A DNA stretch of 64,000 nt from Ancylobacter koreensis. GTDB taxonomy: Bacteria > Pseudomonadota > Alphaproteobacteria > Rhizobiales > Xanthobacteraceae. Where the stretch lies: the NCBI RefSeq assembly GCF_023016525.1, contig NZ_JALKCG010000009.1:59023-123022 (forward strand), in the 5' to 3' direction. The position numbers and the translations under genes are program-made. Shown one piece after another: positions 9,947 to 19,448 of the stretch. Position 1 is the first letter of the stretch. Each line of letters starts with the position of its first letter. The notes below the pieces were generated by a model, which worked only from the letters and a program-made list of their open reading frames with translations, ran no database searches and was not told the DNA's origin.

Positions 9947-10088
9947 GGACACCACGTTGCACCGCAGCGCGGACGGGTTCAAGCACTCTCGATTCCCCGC
10001 GCGCCGGGACGAGATGGCATCCGCCTGTGACAGGCGCAATGTGCTGGCTGCTATTCACGGAGACCGCACGGATAATCGTCTTGCGATC

Positions 10089-10104
10089 ATCGTCAATCGA
10101 CGAT
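10089..10104. promoter_or_regulatory. Inverted repeat upstream of arsR-type gene (candidate operator)
   Basis: A perfect inverted repeat ATCGTC-AATC-GACGAT lies 13 bp before the ArsR start. Further ATCGT/ACGAT half-like sequences lie just to the left (AATCGTCTTGCGATC from about 10074) and right (ACGATTGCG). ArsR-family repressors bind such dyads near their own promoters, so autoregulation and control of the downstream exporter are reasonable inferences. Confidence 0.5.
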
Positions 10105-10116
10105 AAACGATTGCGC

Positions 10117-10491
10117 ATGCCTGCCGCTATCGACGACGACGAACTGCTTGCCCTGCGCCTGCGCGCCCTCGCGCATCCGGCGCGGCTGGCGATCATGCGG
10201 GCGCTGGCGCAGGTCGACCGCTGCCAGTGCGGCGAGATCGTACGCGGGCTCCCTCTCGCGCAATCGACCGTCTCGCAGCACCTGAAGGTCCTGAAGGAAG
10301 CCGGGCTCATCACCGGCACAATCGAGGGCCCGCGCTCCTGCTACTGCCTTGACCGCGAGACGCTCGCGGCGCTGGCCGGGCAGGTCGGCCCGCTGCTGGC
10401 GACGCTGGCGGGCGGCCCAACATCCACTGAGTCCATCGCCGAGTTGCCCGCCGGGCGCATCCCCGATGCGCGGGAGGGCGCACTGGTCTGA
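10117..10491 (+). CDS. ArsR/SmtB family transcriptional regulator
   Basis: A 124-residue winged-helix regulator. The HTH is clear: LRALAHPARLAIMRAL, CQCGEIVRGLPLAQSTVSQHL, then KVLKEAGLITGTIEGPRSCY as recognition helix and wing. Cys pairs (CQC in helix 3, CYC in the wing) could be metal or thiol sensing sites. The ATG at 10117 is preferred because the homologous region begins there and an inverted repeat lies upstream. An Atm1-type ABC exporter follows on the same strand after 78 bp, a context that suggests control of metal or thiol-conjugate export (inference). Confidence 0.9.
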   Translation: MPAAIDDDELLALRLRALAHPARLAIMRALAQVDRCQCGEIVRGLPLAQSTVSQHLKVLKEAGLITGTIEGPRSCYCLDRETLAALAGQVGPLLATLAGGPTSTESIAELPAGRIPDAREGALV

Positions 10492-10569
10492 CGCCGCCGG
10501 ATGCCTATCTGAATGATGAAAATCGGGAATCGGGCGCAATGCCCGGCACGAAACTGAACTGGAAGCCGC

Positions 10570-12522
10570 ATGTCCGCACCTGAGGGCGGAACCGCCGTCG
10601 CGCGCCCCTCGAAATCTTCCGGCATCGATCCGCGTGGAAGCCTGCTGGTCGCCCTGAAGGGACTTTGGCCCTATCTGTGGCCGCAGGACCGCATGGACCT
10701 GCGCGCCCGCGTGCTGTGGGGCCTGCTGCTGCTGGTGCTCGCCAAGATCGCCACCATGGTCACGCCTTTCCTGTTCAAATGGGCGACCGATGCGGTGGCG
10801 GAGGGAGAGGGCGCGCGCATCTCCACCGACACGATCAGCCTGCTGGTCGCCGCGCCGTTGATGCTGACGCTCGCCTACGGCTTCTCGCGCATCGTCATGG
10901 CCGGGCTGACGCAACTGCGCGACGGCCTGTTCGCCAAGGTGGCGATGCACGCCGTGCGCCGGCTGGCGCTGGAGACCTTCCAGCACATGCACGCGCTGTC
11001 GCTGCGCTTCCACCTGGAGCGCAAGACCGGCGGCCTGACGCGCATCCTCGAGCGCTCGCGCGAGGGCATCGAGACCATCGTGCGCATGCTGGTGCTGCAT
11101 CTGGGCCCGACCATCCTGGAATTCGCCATGGTGATCGGCGTGCTGTTCTGGCAGTTCGACTGGCGCTATGTGGTTGCGACCGTCGGCATGATCCTCGGCT
11201 ACACGCTGTTCACCTTCGTAATGACCGAGCATCGCATGGGCATCCGCGCGGCGATGAACGAGAGCGACACCGACGCCAACGCCAAGGCGGTCGACAGCCT
11301 GCTCAACTACGAGACGGTGAAGTATTTCGGCGCCGAGAAGTGGGAAGCGGACCGCTACGACCGCTCCATGGCGCGCTACGAGCGCGCCTCGATCCACACC
11401 CACACCTCGCTGGCCTGGCTGAATGCCGGGCAGGCGGCGATCTTCACGATGGGCCTCACCGCCACCATGGCGCTGTGCGTGTTCGACATCCGCGCCGGGC
11501 GGCAGTCGGTGGGCTCCTTCGTCATGGTCAACGCCATGATGGTCCAGCTCTACCAGCCGCTGAACTTCCTCGGCATGATCTATCGCGAGATCAAGCAGTC
11601 GCTGATCGACATCGAGGCGATGTTCACCATCCTCTCGCGTTCGCCCGAGGTGAAGGACACCCCCGGCGCCCGCCCGCTGGAGCTGGCGGGCGGCACGGTG
11701 CGCTTCGAGGGTGTGCGCTTCTCCTACGATCCCGACCGCGAAATTCTCAAGGGCGTGAGCTTCGAGGTGCCGGCCGGGCGCACGGTGGCCATTGTCGGCC
11801 CGTCGGGCGCCGGCAAGTCGACCATCTCGCGGCTGCTGTTCCGTTTCTACGACGTCAATGAGGGTCGCATCACCATCGACGGGCAGGACCTGCGCGACAT
11901 CACGCAGGAAAGCCTGCGCGCCGCCATCGGCATGGTCCCGCAGGACACGGTGCTGTTCAACGACACGCTGGCCTACAATGTCCGCTACGGCCGCGCCGGG
12001 GCGTCCGACGAGGAGGTGGCGCGCGCCGCCGAGCTGGCGCAGATCGACGGCTTCGTCCGCCGCACGCCGAAGGGCTACGCCACCGAGGTCGGCGAGCGCG
12101 GGCTGAAACTCTCCGGCGGCGAGAAGCAGCGCGTCGCCATCGCCCGCACCATCCTGAAGAATCCGCCCATCCTCATCCTCGACGAGGCGACCTCGGCGCT
12201 CGACAGCCACACCGAGCGCGAGATTCAGGACGCGCTGGAGCGCGTCTCGCGCGGACGTACGACGCTCGTCATCGCGCACCGGCTCTCCACCGTGGTTTCG
12301 GCCGACGAGATCATCGTGCTGGAGCGCGGGCGCATCGCCGAGCGCGGCACCCATGCGGCGCTAATGCTGCGGCACGGGCTCTACCACTCGATGTGGGAGC
12401 GCCAGCGCGAGGCCGAGCGCGCCCGCGAGACGCTCAAGGCGGCGGGCGAGGCCGAGGATCCCGGTGCCGGGCAAATTGCCGACCAGGTTGCCGAGCCGGC
12501 CAAGGACGACGCGGCGGCCTGA
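10570..12522 (+). CDS. Atm1/HMT1-type ABC transporter, permease and ATPase fused
   Basis: A 650-residue half-transporter of the inner membrane that would act as a homodimer. Residues about 30-340 are the six-helix transmembrane domain, including the [20 protein letters not shown] loop diagnostic of the Atm1 heavy-metal/glutathione-conjugate exporters. The ATPase domain has Walker [10 protein letters not shown] near 410, the signature [14 protein letters not shown], and Walker [13 protein letters not shown]. Relatives export glutathione-linked metals or a sulfur compound needed for iron-sulfur cluster work outside the organelle or cell. The upstream ArsR gene supports a metal or thiol-stress role. 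A Lys/Ala/Glu-rich tail of about 50 residues is nonconserved. Confidence 0.93.
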   Translation: MSAPEGGTAVARPSKSSGIDPRGSLLVALKGLWPYLWPQDRMDLRARVLWGLLLLVLAKIATMVTPFLFKWATDAVAEGEGARISTDTISLLVAAPLMLTLAYGFSRIVMAGLTQLRDGLFAKVAMHAVRRLALETFQHMHALSLRFHLERKTGGLTRILERSREGIETIVRMLVLHLGPTILEFAMVIGVLFWQFDWRYVVATVGMILGYTLFTFVMTEHRMGIRAAMNESDTDANAKAVDSLLNYETVKYFGAEKWEADRYDRSMARYERASIHTHTSLAWLNAGQAAIFTMGLTATMALCVFDIRAGRQSVGSFVMVNAMMVQLYQPLNFLGMIYREIKQSLIDIEAMFTILSRSPEVKDTPGARPLELAGGTVRFEGVRFSYDPDREILKGVSFEVPAGRTVAIVGPSGAGKSTISRLLFRFYDVNEGRITIDGQDLRDITQESLRAAIGMVPQDTVLFNDTLAYNVRYGRAGASDEEVARAAELAQIDGFVRRTPKGYATEVGERGLKLSGGEKQRVAIARTILKNPPILILDEATSALDSHTEREIQDALERVSRGRTTLVIAHRLSTVVSADEIIVLERGRIAERGTHAALMLRHGLYHSMWERQREAERARETLKAAGEAEDPGAGQIADQVAEPAKDDAAA

Positions 12523-12668
12523 CCGGCGCCTCGTCTCCGCGTCGTGGGGCATGCTTATGCTTCGTCCGGCGCTTATCCCCGTGCTGCGGCGAGCCGGCAT
12601 TTGACGGCCGGGCCTGCGGGCCCTACCTGTGCGGGAGCCCGGTGGGCGCCCCTTGCGAAAGGCTCCTG

Positions 12669-13367
12669 ATGTCCGTCCTCGATTCCATCCGCAGCGGCCT
12701 CGTGCCGGTCCATCGGGAAGGCTACCCGTTCCTGCTGATCGGCGCCTCGGTGTCCGCCGTGCTGCTGTGGCTCGTGCCGCCGCTCGGCTGGATCTGCGTG
12801 CTGATCACGGTGTGGATCGCCTATTTCTTCCGCGATCCCGAGCGTGTCACCCCGGTGCGCGAGGGCCTGGTGATCTCGCCGGCCGACGGGCGTGTGTGCC
12901 TGGTTGGCCCCGCCGTGCCGCCGGCCGAGCTGGGTTTGGGCGACGCGCCGCTGCCGCGCGTGTGCATCTTCATGAACGTGTTCGACGTGCATGTGAACCG
13001 CGCCCCGCTCGCCGGCCGGGTGAGCCGCATTGCCTACCGGCCCGGCAAGTTCCTCAGTGCCGATCTCGACAAGGCGAGCGAGGACAATGAGCGCAGCGGC
13101 ATGGTGCTGGAGACCTCGCTCGGCCGCTTCGGCGTGGTGCAGATCGCCGGCCTCGTCGCCCGCCGCATCGTCAGCTTCGTGCATGAGGGCGACAGCCTCG
13201 CGCCGGGGCAGCGCTACGGCCTGATCCGCTTCGGCTCGCGCGTCGACGTCTACATGCCGGCCGGCGCCCGACCCGCCGTCGCCGAGGGCCAGCGGGCCAT
13301 CGCCGGCGAAACCGTGCTGGCCGACCTTGCCGCGCCCGGCGCGGAGACCACTTACCGGGTGGATTGA
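12669..13367 (+). CDS. psd: Phosphatidylserine decarboxylase, short form
   Basis: A 232-residue pyruvoyl enzyme converting phosphatidylserine to phosphatidylethanolamine at the membrane. Two hydrophobic segments are near the N-terminus ([34 protein letters not shown]). The core has [12 protein letters not shown] and [20 protein letters not shown]. The self-cleavage site GS lies in [14 protein letters not shown], which would give the alpha chain with its N-terminal pyruvoyl group. The ATG at 12669 is chosen because the longer frame to 12393 overlaps the ABC gene and has no family match. It lies just ahead of pssA, which makes its substrate. Confidence 0.95.
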   Translation: MSVLDSIRSGLVPVHREGYPFLLIGASVSAVLLWLVPPLGWICVLITVWIAYFFRDPERVTPVREGLVISPADGRVCLVGPAVPPAELGLGDAPLPRVCIFMNVFDVHVNRAPLAGRVSRIAYRPGKFLSADLDKASEDNERSGMVLETSLGRFGVVQIAGLVARRIVSFVHEGDSLAPGQRYGLIRFGSRVDVYMPAGARPAVAEGQRAIAGETVLADLAAPGAETTYRVD

Positions 13368-13405
13368 GCACCCGTGGATTGAGCCCCGTAGAGCGAGCGC
13401 GCGCG

Positions 13406-14299
13406 ATGGCCGACCTGTTCCCTCCCTTCGACCCCGATGCCGAGCCGGACTCGCCCGAACCGCGCCGCCGCCGCTTCCAGGCGGTGCCGATGCGGGTCCT
13501 GCTGCCCAACCTCGTGACGCTGCTGGCGCTGTGCGCCGGCCTCACCGGCATCCGCATGGCTATCGAGGGACGTCTGGAACTGGCGCTCGGCGCCATCGTG
13601 CTGGCGGCGGTGCTCGACGGGCTGGACGGCCGGCTCGCCCGGCTGCTGCAGGGCACTTCGCGCTTCGGCGCCGAGCTCGACAGCCTGTCGGATTTCGTGT
13701 GCTTCGGCGTGGCGCCCGGCCTCGTGCTCTACATGTGGGGGCTGGAGACGCTGGGCTCGGTCGGCTGGATCGCCGCGCTCGCCTTCGCCATCTGCGCGGC
13801 GCTGCGTCTCGCCCGCTTCAACGTGATGCTTGAAGACCCCAACAAGCCGCCCTTCGCGTCCGACTTCTTCACCGGCGTGCCCGCGCCGGCGGGGGCGATC
13901 TGCGTGCTGCTGCCGGTCTATCTGGAGCTGATCGGCCTGCCGCGCCTCGTCGCCTCGCCGGCAGTGGCGGCGGCCTATTGCCTCGCGGTGGCGCTGCTCA
14001 TGGTCTCCAAGGTGCCGGCCTTCTCCGGCAAGCGGCTCGGTGCGCGGGTGCCGCGCGACAAGGTGATGCCGCTCTTCGTCTGCGTGGTGCTGTTCGTCGC
14101 GGTGCTGGTGACGTGGCCGTGGACGGTGCTGTCGGTGATCTGCGTCGCCTATCTCGCGGCGCTGCCCTTCTCGGCGATGCACCACGCGCGGCTCACGCGC
14201 GACTATGAGAAGCGCCTCGCGGCGAACGCGGCCGGCGATGCGCATCCGCCCGCCGTGGCGGGAGAGGCGGCGGACAGCCGCCCGAGCCATCTGAACTAA
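13406..14299 (+). CDS. pssA: CDP-diacylglycerol-serine O-phosphatidyltransferase
   Basis: An integral membrane enzyme of 297 residues making phosphatidylserine from CDP-diacylglycerol and serine, which the adjacent psd product decarboxylates. The CDP-alcohol phosphatidyltransferase motif is DGLDGRLARLLQ followed by GAELDSLSDFVCFG, containing the Asp cluster that holds the metal. About eight hydrophobic segments follow. The ATG at 13406 gives the usual soluble N-terminal segment; a TTG at 13364 that overlaps the psd stop is possible. A strong terminator lies 35 bp after the stop, so psd-pssA is probably one transcript. Confidence 0.95.
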   Translation: MADLFPPFDPDAEPDSPEPRRRRFQAVPMRVLLPNLVTLLALCAGLTGIRMAIEGRLELALGAIVLAAVLDGLDGRLARLLQGTSRFGAELDSLSDFVCFGVAPGLVLYMWGLETLGSVGWIAALAFAICAALRLARFNVMLEDPNKPPFASDFFTGVPAPAGAICVLLPVYLELIGLPRLVASPAVAAAYCLAVALLMVSKVPAFSGKRLGARVPRDKVMPLFVCVVLFVAVLVTWPWTVLSVICVAYLAALPFSAMHHARLTRDYEKRLAANAAGDAHPPAVAGEAADSRPSHLN

Positions 14300-14334
14300 G
14301 GTCGGAATTTCTGGCCGGGTCGTCCGACCGAATG

Positions 14335-14361
14335 ACGGGGCCGCCGACGGCCCCGTTTTTC
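14335..14361 (+). terminator. Rho-independent terminator after pssA
   Basis: A perfect 8-bp stem ACGGGGCC/GGCCCCGT with a 6-nt loop GCCGAC is followed directly by TTTT, a C and TTT. The T tract is only on the plus strand, so it ends the psd-pssA transcript. Confidence 0.9.
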
Positions 14362-14381
14362 TTTCACGGGGAATGAGGCGC

Positions 14382-14624
14382 TCAGCGCGCCCTGCGGGCC
14401 ATGGCTTCGACGCGCGCGGTCAGCGAGGCGCCGGGAAAGGCTTGTCGCAGCAGCCGAAGCGCCTCGGCGTCGGAGCCCGGCCGCGCCAGATCGAGATGCT
14501 GCGACATGAGCTGCGCGACCGTCGCGACATCGCGACGGGCATAGACGATGCGCACGGCCTCGCTCTCGCGCGATTTTGCGGAGGGCAGGGTATTCACTGT
14601 CACGCTCGCTGCCTGCAGCATCAC
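14382..14624 (-). CDS. Small hypothetical protein
   Basis: An 80-residue frame with even codon use, no signal peptide and a helical, Arg/Ala-rich composition (VAQLMSQHLDLARPGSDAEALRLLRQAFPG). I do not recognise it. The upstream region on this strand (14625-14932) is relatively AT-rich and could hold a promoter. It may be a genus-level small protein; it could also be chance in a GC-rich sequence. Confidence 0.45.
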   Translation of the reverse strand: MMLQAASVTVNTLPSAKSRESEAVRIVYARRDVATVAQLMSQHLDLARPGSDAEALRLLRQAFPGASLTARVEAMARRAR

Positions 14625-14932
14625 AACAGCCTCCGATCGCCGGAACGAATCAATCAGCTTTCCTCATGCACAAGATGAGGCGCCCGATCCTGCAACGCAC
14701 GAACTATTTTGCAGTTCCCGACCTTGTGATGGCCGGTGTGGCGAAGTTCTCACAGTCGCAGTGTTCCCGGCATCCGAGACAATACGAAGACATGCCACGA
14801 ATATTTCAAATATGAGACAGTTCTTGCCGTCGCGCACGGCCTTCCGCCGGCGGCGAATAAGGGATTAGCCGTATCCCGGCGTATCACGTCTGAGAAATGA
14901 CCGGATCGTTCCAGTCATTCGGGCGGCGCCCG
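14625..14932. other. Intergenic region, no gene seen
   Basis: About 308 bp, more AT-rich than its surroundings (for example CACGAACTATTTTGCAGTTC and ATTTCAAATATGAGAC). Small frames here lack any recognisable content. It probably holds the promoter of the minus-strand 14382 gene. Confidence 0.5.
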
Positions 14933-15523
14933 TCAGGAACGGGTCAGCGTGATCTTGGCGCCATCGGCGGTGGCGGTGCCGTCATACTGGCCGGCGGAGG
15001 CCGGCTGAAGGCGGGCGGTGACCTTGCCAAGGTGATTCTGGAGCACGATGTCGTTGCCCCACACGTCCCAGCCCTTGGTCATGAAAATATCGTTCGGGCA
15101 GTCGACGTCGGCATTGGCGGCGAAGCCGGTCATGCCGCGATCGGTCGAAAGGGTGACGCGGCACTGCTTCTGGCCGTTGTCCCACGCATAGGTCCAGGTG
15201 CCGGCGAGCTGGGTGCGGGCGGCGCCCGGCTCGGCATAGGCGACCCCGCCCGGCGCGGTGGCCGGCGGCGGCGACAGCGCCACGGAAGAGGCGGTGGTCG
15301 CGCGCGGCGTGACGGCGGCGGCCGCGCTTGCGGCGTTGGCGCCGTAGCTCGGCAGGCCCGGCGCGGCGACCGGCGAACTCTCGATCGAGCCCGACGGGGC
15401 GGGCGTGATCTGGCTGGTCTCGACGGGGGAGGGCGAGGAACCGCCGAAGCCATCCAGAACGGTGCTGCAGCCGCCCAGCAGAACGGCGACGGCAGTCGTG
15501 GTGACGGCGGCGGTGAACTTCAT
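14933..15523 (-). CDS. AprI/Inh family protease-inhibitor-like lipoprotein
   Basis: A 196-residue predicted lipoprotein. The ATG at 15523 opens a lipoprotein signal (MKFTAAVTTTAVAVLLGGC) with a lipobox LLGGC; a longer frame to 15643 lacks sense. Residues 20-110 are a low-complexity Ser/Pro/Ala linker. The C-terminal 85 residues resemble the eight-stranded barrel of AprI/Inh metalloprotease inhibitors and related outer-membrane Omp10/19 lipoproteins: LAGTWTYAW, QKQCRVTLSTDRG, DVDCPNDIF, MTKGWDVWGNDIVL and YDGTATADGAKITLTR. Two Cys could form the conserved disulfide. Function beyond that is unproven; no protease gene is adjacent. Confidence 0.8.
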   Translation of the reverse strand: MKFTAAVTTTAVAVLLGGCSTVLDGFGGSSPSPVETSQITPAPSGSIESSPVAAPGLPSYGANAASAAAAVTPRATTASSVALSPPPATAPGGVAYAEPGAARTQLAGTWTYAWDNGQKQCRVTLSTDRGMTGFAANADVDCPNDIFMTKGWDVWGNDIVLQNHLGKVTARLQPASAGQYDGTATADGAKITLTRS

Positions 15524-15886
15524 CGGCCCTGCACTCCTCGTCCGGAACGGTATTCCCGGACGTCCAGTCCCAGTCATATGCGTGTGGCGCCTCGCGGGCC
15601 ACGAACGGACGTTCTGTTTCCCCAAGGATCGTGGCATGAGCATGACCCGGGCGACGCGGCAAAGCCGTCCACCGATCTTGCCGCGATCATGGTCAACGGG
15701 AGCTTAACGCAGCCGGCGGCGCTGCGCATCAGGAAGTGTCATCAGCACGTCTGCAACGCCCGGCCGGTGCCCGGCTTGCCGTCAGGCCGCCGGGGGGCGC
15801 CGGCGAAATCTCGCCCGTTCCGCGCCAAGGCCGTTCAGTTTTGCGCGGAACTGCTTTATGTGCGGCGCAGCGAGAGGAGCTGCGCC
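15524..15886. other. Intergenic region between lipoprotein and SDR genes
   Basis: About 363 bp. It holds the divergent promoters for the lipoprotein gene and the SDR gene; no gene, hairpin with T tract or recognised operator was found. The ribosome site of the SDR gene (GAGAGGAGC) is at its right end. Confidence 0.5.
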
Positions 15887-16657
15887 ATGTATCAGATGCT
15901 GGATCCTGCCACCCTGCGAGTTCTCGTCACCGGGGCCACCTCGGGCATCGGAGCGGCCACCGCCCGGCGCTTCGCGCTGGCCGGCGCCCATGTCGTCGGC
16001 ACCGGCCGCCGGGCCGACCGGCTGATCGGCCTGCGCGACGAACTCGGCGCCCGCTTCCACCCGCTGGAGGTGGATGTGCGCGACAATGACGCGCTGGTCG
16101 CTGCGCTGGCCGGCCTGCCGGAAGCCTTTGCCCCGTTCAACGTGGTGTTCGCCAATGCCGGGCTCGCGCTCGGGCTGGAACCCGCCCATGCCGCGCTTCT
16201 GAGCGACTGGGACGACATGGTGGAGACCAACATCAAGGGCCTGCTCTACACGGTGCGCGCGACGCTGCCCGCCATGGTGGAGCGCAAGGAGGGCCATGTG
16301 CTGTTCACCGGCTCGGTGGCCGGCGACTATCCCTATCCCGGCGGCAACGCCTACGGCGCCACCAAGGCCTTCGTGAAGCAGTTCGCGCTCAACCTGATCG
16401 CGGACGTCGCCGGCACCGGCGTGCGGGTGACCAATATCGAGCCGGGCATGGTGGAGACCGAGTTCTCGCTGGTGCGCTTCCACGGCGACGCGGCGAAGTC
16501 GGAAGGCGTCTATGCCGGCACCGAGGCGATGATGGCCGAGGATATCGCCGAGCAGGTGTTCTTCGCCGCAACGCTGCCGCGCCGGGTGAACATCAACCGC
16601 ATCCAGGCCTTCGCGACCTGCCAGAGCTTCTCGCCCTTCAAGGTGACGCGCGGCTGA
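15887..16657 (+). CDS. SDR family NAD(P)-dependent oxidoreductase (YdfG-like)
   Basis: A 256-residue short-chain dehydrogenase. The cofactor loop is VLVTGATSGIGAATARRFAL, with Arg in GTGRRADRL pointing to NADP. Other motifs are VFANAGLALG, the catalytic Ser in LFTGSVAGDYPYPGGNAYGA and the YxxxK pair in AYGATKAFVKQF. The C-terminal PGMVETEFSLVRFHGD block matches the 3-hydroxy acid/serine dehydrogenase YdfG group. The ATG at 15887 has a GAGAGGAGC ribosome site; the frame continues far upstream as a shadow of the lipoprotein gene. The substrate is not known; the family acts on L-allo-threonine and 3-hydroxypropionate-type compounds. Confidence 0.92.
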   Translation: MYQMLDPATLRVLVTGATSGIGAATARRFALAGAHVVGTGRRADRLIGLRDELGARFHPLEVDVRDNDALVAALAGLPEAFAPFNVVFANAGLALGLEPAHAALLSDWDDMVETNIKGLLYTVRATLPAMVERKEGHVLFTGSVAGDYPYPGGNAYGATKAFVKQFALNLIADVAGTGVRVTNIEPGMVETEFSLVRFHGDAAKSEGVYAGTEAMMAEDIAEQVFFAATLPRRVNINRIQAFATCQSFSPFKVTRG

Positions 16658-16694
16658 GGCCGGCGACACGGCGCCGCCGAGAGCGGCGCGACCT

Positions 16695-17930
16695 TCAGAG
16701 CAGGACGGCGCCGCCGAGAGCGGCGCCGGCGACCACGGCCCACGCCGGCACGCGCCACAGCACGAGCGCCAGATAAGCCAGCAGCGCCAGCGCGAAGGCG
16801 CGGCCCGAGGTGAGGCTCGACGTGACCACCGGGTCCCAGAAGGCGGCGCCGAGCAGCCCGACCACGGCGGCGTTGACGCCCGCCATGGCGTCGCGCACCC
16901 GCCGGTCGGCGGCAAGCCGCGTCCAGAAGCGCAGCGCCGCATAGACCAGCAGCGCCGAAGGCAGGAAGGCGCCGACGAGCGCGATGGCGCCACCCAGCGC
17001 GCCGTTCGGCGCGGTCGGCATCATCGCCCCGACATAGGCGGCGAAGCTGAACAGCGGGCCGGGCACCGCCTGCGCGACCCCGTAGCCGGCGAGAAAGACC
17101 TGTTGCGTCAGCCCGCCCGGACGCACCAGCTCGGCCTCGATCAGCGGAAGCACCACATGGCCGCCGCCGAACACCAGCGCGCCGGCACGGTAGAGCGTGT
17201 CGAACAGGGCTATGCCGGCATCGGCGCTCGCCTGCGCCAGCAGCGGCAGGCCGGCGAGCAACACTGCGAACAGCGCGAAGGCGACGAGCGAGGCGACCCG
17301 GCCGGGCAAATGGCGGACCGCCGGTTCGGCGACCGGCGCGGGGTCGAGCCGGATGACCGCCAGCCCCGCCAGTGCGCCGCCGGCGATGATGAGGATCTGG
17401 GCGAACGCGCCGGGCATCAGCGCGGCGAGGGCGGCAGCGAGGAGGGCGAGGCTGCGGCGCGGCCGGTCTGGGCACAGGTTCTTCGCCATGCCGAGCACGG
17501 CGTCGGCGACGATGGCGGCCGCCGCGACCTTCAGCCCGGCGAGCCAGCCCCCGCCGATGCCGGCGGCGTCCGCCTGCATGAGGCCGTAGGCGAAGCCGAG
17601 CATGATGAGGGCGGAGGGCAGGGTGAAGGCGAGCCATGCCGCCGCCATGCCGGCGGGCCCCGCGCGCATCAGCCCGATCGCCATGCCGACCTGGCTGGAG
17701 GCCGGGCCGGGCAGGAACTGGCACAGCGCCACGAGATTGGCGTAGCTCTCCTCGCTCAGCCAGCGCCGCCGCCGCACGAGGTCCTCGCGGAAATAGCCCA
17801 GATGCGCCACCGGCCCGCCGAAGGAGGTGACGCCGAGGCGCAGGAAGGCGAGGAACACCTCGCGCACGCTCCCCTGTTCGGGTGGGGCGGCAAAGGTGGG
17901 CGGGACGGTGGCGGGCTGCGGGTCGCTCAT
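16695..17930 (-). CDS. chrA: Chromate transporter, long-chain ChrA
   Basis: A 411-residue inner-membrane protein of the CHR family, which expels chromate. It has two homologous halves, as in the long-chain form. The first begins FLRLGVTSFGGPVAHLGYF with WLSEESYANLVALCQFLPGP; the second has the matching VFGGGHVVLPLIEAELV and YGVAQAVPGPLFSFAAYVG. About 10-12 membrane segments are visible. The ATG at 17930 is chosen because it starts the family-like N-terminus; a longer frame exists to 17966. No chrB gene is next to it, so regulation is not apparent. Confidence 0.93.
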   Translation of the reverse strand: MSDPQPATVPPTFAAPPEQGSVREVFLAFLRLGVTSFGGPVAHLGYFREDLVRRRRWLSEESYANLVALCQFLPGPASSQVGMAIGLMRAGPAGMAAAWLAFTLPSALIMLGFAYGLMQADAAGIGGGWLAGLKVAAAAIVADAVLGMAKNLCPDRPRRSLALLAAALAALMPGAFAQILIIAGGALAGLAVIRLDPAPVAEPAVRHLPGRVASLVAFALFAVLLAGLPLLAQASADAGIALFDTLYRAGALVFGGGHVVLPLIEAELVRPGGLTQQVFLAGYGVAQAVPGPLFSFAAYVGAMMPTAPNGALGGAIALVGAFLPSALLVYAALRFWTRLAADRRVRDAMAGVNAAVVGLLGAAFWDPVVTSSLTSGRAFALALLAYLALVLWRVPAWAVVAGAALGGAVLL

Positions 17931-18014
17931 GGCGCGAGCGTTAGCCTGCCGCGCGGCGCAATGCATGTGAATTGTAGATGAAGGCGCCGGGCGTCTTTGC
18001 GGGCCGGGGAGAGG

Positions 18015-18941
18015 TCAGGGGCGGCGCGCGGCGCGCTCGCGCAGCAGCGTCTCCAGGAAGGCCCGGTCGTCGGTCAGGCGCTTGCCGTTCACGCCGTCCA
18101 CCGTGCGGGTGCCGTCCGGTCCGACGAGCTTGTCGTAAGCCGCGCTCACATAGTCGAGCATCGCCAGCGCCCCCTTGATGTCGCCGCTGTCCTTGAGAGG
18201 GGAGACGAGGCGGTAGAGGCTGATGCTGCGGGCGTCAAAAGCGGTCACGAACTGGCGCGCGTCGTCGATGCGCAGCGGCTTCCAGCTGTCGGGGTCGCCT
18301 TCCCGGTCGACCTTGCCGACGATCTCGCGCAGCGCCTCGGCGAGGTCGGGATCGTAGGTGAAGGGCGAGACGGGCTGGACGACCCGGAGCAGTTCCTGAT
18401 TGGCCTTCAGCCAGCCCTGCAGGGCGGCGCGCCGCAATATCCCCTCGTCCGACGGGTCCGCCACAGCCGCCGCCTTGCAGAAGAAGTACATGCGGAAGGC
18501 GTGCTCGTCGCCTTTCACCGTTTCACGCTCGCAGCGCTGGCGGATATCGCGGCTGGACGGCCGGGCGCTGGCATCCTTCACGAACAGCACGTCCGCCTTC
18601 AGCCCGGCCACGCTCTGGACGAGCAGGATCGGATAGGCGGAATAGCCGCCCCCGTCCTTCCAGTCCGTGACGAGCCAGAGCGGTTCCGGCAGCGGCGGTT
18701 CCAGCGCGATGTGCAGCGGCGTCTTCGCCCCGGCCTGGGCAGCGTTGGAACCATCGGCGAGCGAGATGCGCGCGCCCTTGCGCCAGATCGACACGCGCTG
18801 GTGGGCCGAATCCGGGTCGGTGCTGAAATTCAGCGTCAGCTCGGAAGCGCCGGGCGCCGCGTCCTGCGCGCGTGCCGGTTGCCCCGCATGAAGGACCAGC
18901 GCAGCGGCGGCGAGCCACGCAAGGAGAGCAGGCGTTCTCAT
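18015..18941 (-). CDS. Secreted hypothetical protein
   Basis: A 308-residue protein with a signal peptide (MRTPALLAWLAAAALVLHAG, cleavage near ARAQD). The mature part has no motif I recognise; segments such as LWLVTDWKDGGGYSAYPILL and FRMYFFCKAAAVADPSDEG suggest a folded periplasmic domain, followed by a mainly helical C-terminal half. Its ATG overlaps the stop of the upstream membrane-protein gene by 4 bp (ATGA), so the two are translated together and likely work together at the cell envelope (inference). Confidence 0.8.
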   Translation of the reverse strand: MRTPALLAWLAAAALVLHAGQPARAQDAAPGASELTLNFSTDPDSAHQRVSIWRKGARISLADGSNAAQAGAKTPLHIALEPPLPEPLWLVTDWKDGGGYSAYPILLVQSVAGLKADVLFVKDASARPSSRDIRQRCERETVKGDEHAFRMYFFCKAAAVADPSDEGILRRAALQGWLKANQELLRVVQPVSPFTYDPDLAEALREIVGKVDREGDPDSWKPLRIDDARQFVTAFDARSISLYRLVSPLKDSGDIKGALAMLDYVSAAYDKLVGPDGTRTVDGVNGKRLTDDRAFLETLLRERAARRP

Positions 18942-19417
18942 AGCTTCAACCCGACCAGAAGCATCACATAGACGGCGAGCGAGGAGGCAAGATCGGAGAA
19001 GAAGGCGCGGTTCGTCGCCGCCTTTTCCCAGTGGTCCGGCGCGAACAGGAAGGTGCCGACGAGGGCGGACAGCAGGGCCAGCGTCGACACCACGACGAGC
19101 ACGCCGAACAGAATGCGGGTATGGGCATTGTGGACCAGCAGGCTCGCCGTCAGCGCCGCGAGCAGGGGCAGCAGGATTTGCCGCAGCAGGTTCAGCGTAC
19201 CGGTGGAGTTGTCCGCGAAATAGCTGACCGCGCCGAGGATGCCGTCGTCTTCCAACTGCCATTCGAGGGGGCTGAGATGGATGGCGCCGTAGACCGTCCA
19301 GGCAATGATGGGCACGCAATAGGCGAGCAGCATGATGGTCGCCACGATCTGTCGGAAGCCCTGCACGGGCCCGCCGGGGTTCGCCGCTGACACCCCGTTT
19401 CTCGGCATGCGCCCCAT
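18938..19417 (-). CDS. Four-helix membrane hypothetical protein
   Basis: A 159-residue inner-membrane protein with four hydrophobic segments (IVATIMLLAYCVPIIAWTVY, LLRQILLPLLAALTASLLV, ILFGVLVVVSTLALLSALVG, LASSLAVYVMLLVGLKL) and a periplasm- or cytoplasm-exposed loop between the first two. The ATG at 19417 follows a GAGG ribosome site; an alternative is 19408. Its stop overlaps the start of the secreted protein gene. No family recognised. Confidence 0.75.
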   Translation of the reverse strand: MGRMPRNGVSAANPGGPVQGFRQIVATIMLLAYCVPIIAWTVYGAIHLSPLEWQLEDDGILGAVSYFADNSTGTLNLLRQILLPLLAALTASLLVHNAHTRILFGVLVVVSTLALLSALVGTFLFAPDHWEKAATNRAFFSDLASSLAVYVMLLVGLKL

Positions 19418-19448
19418 GTCCCTCGATCCCCCAATCCAACGACGCCAC

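Noticed and set aside
14548..14868. Small plus-strand frames in the 14.6-14.9 kb gap
   Set aside because: No ribosome site, no recognisable composition, and overlap with the promoter side of the minus-strand gene.
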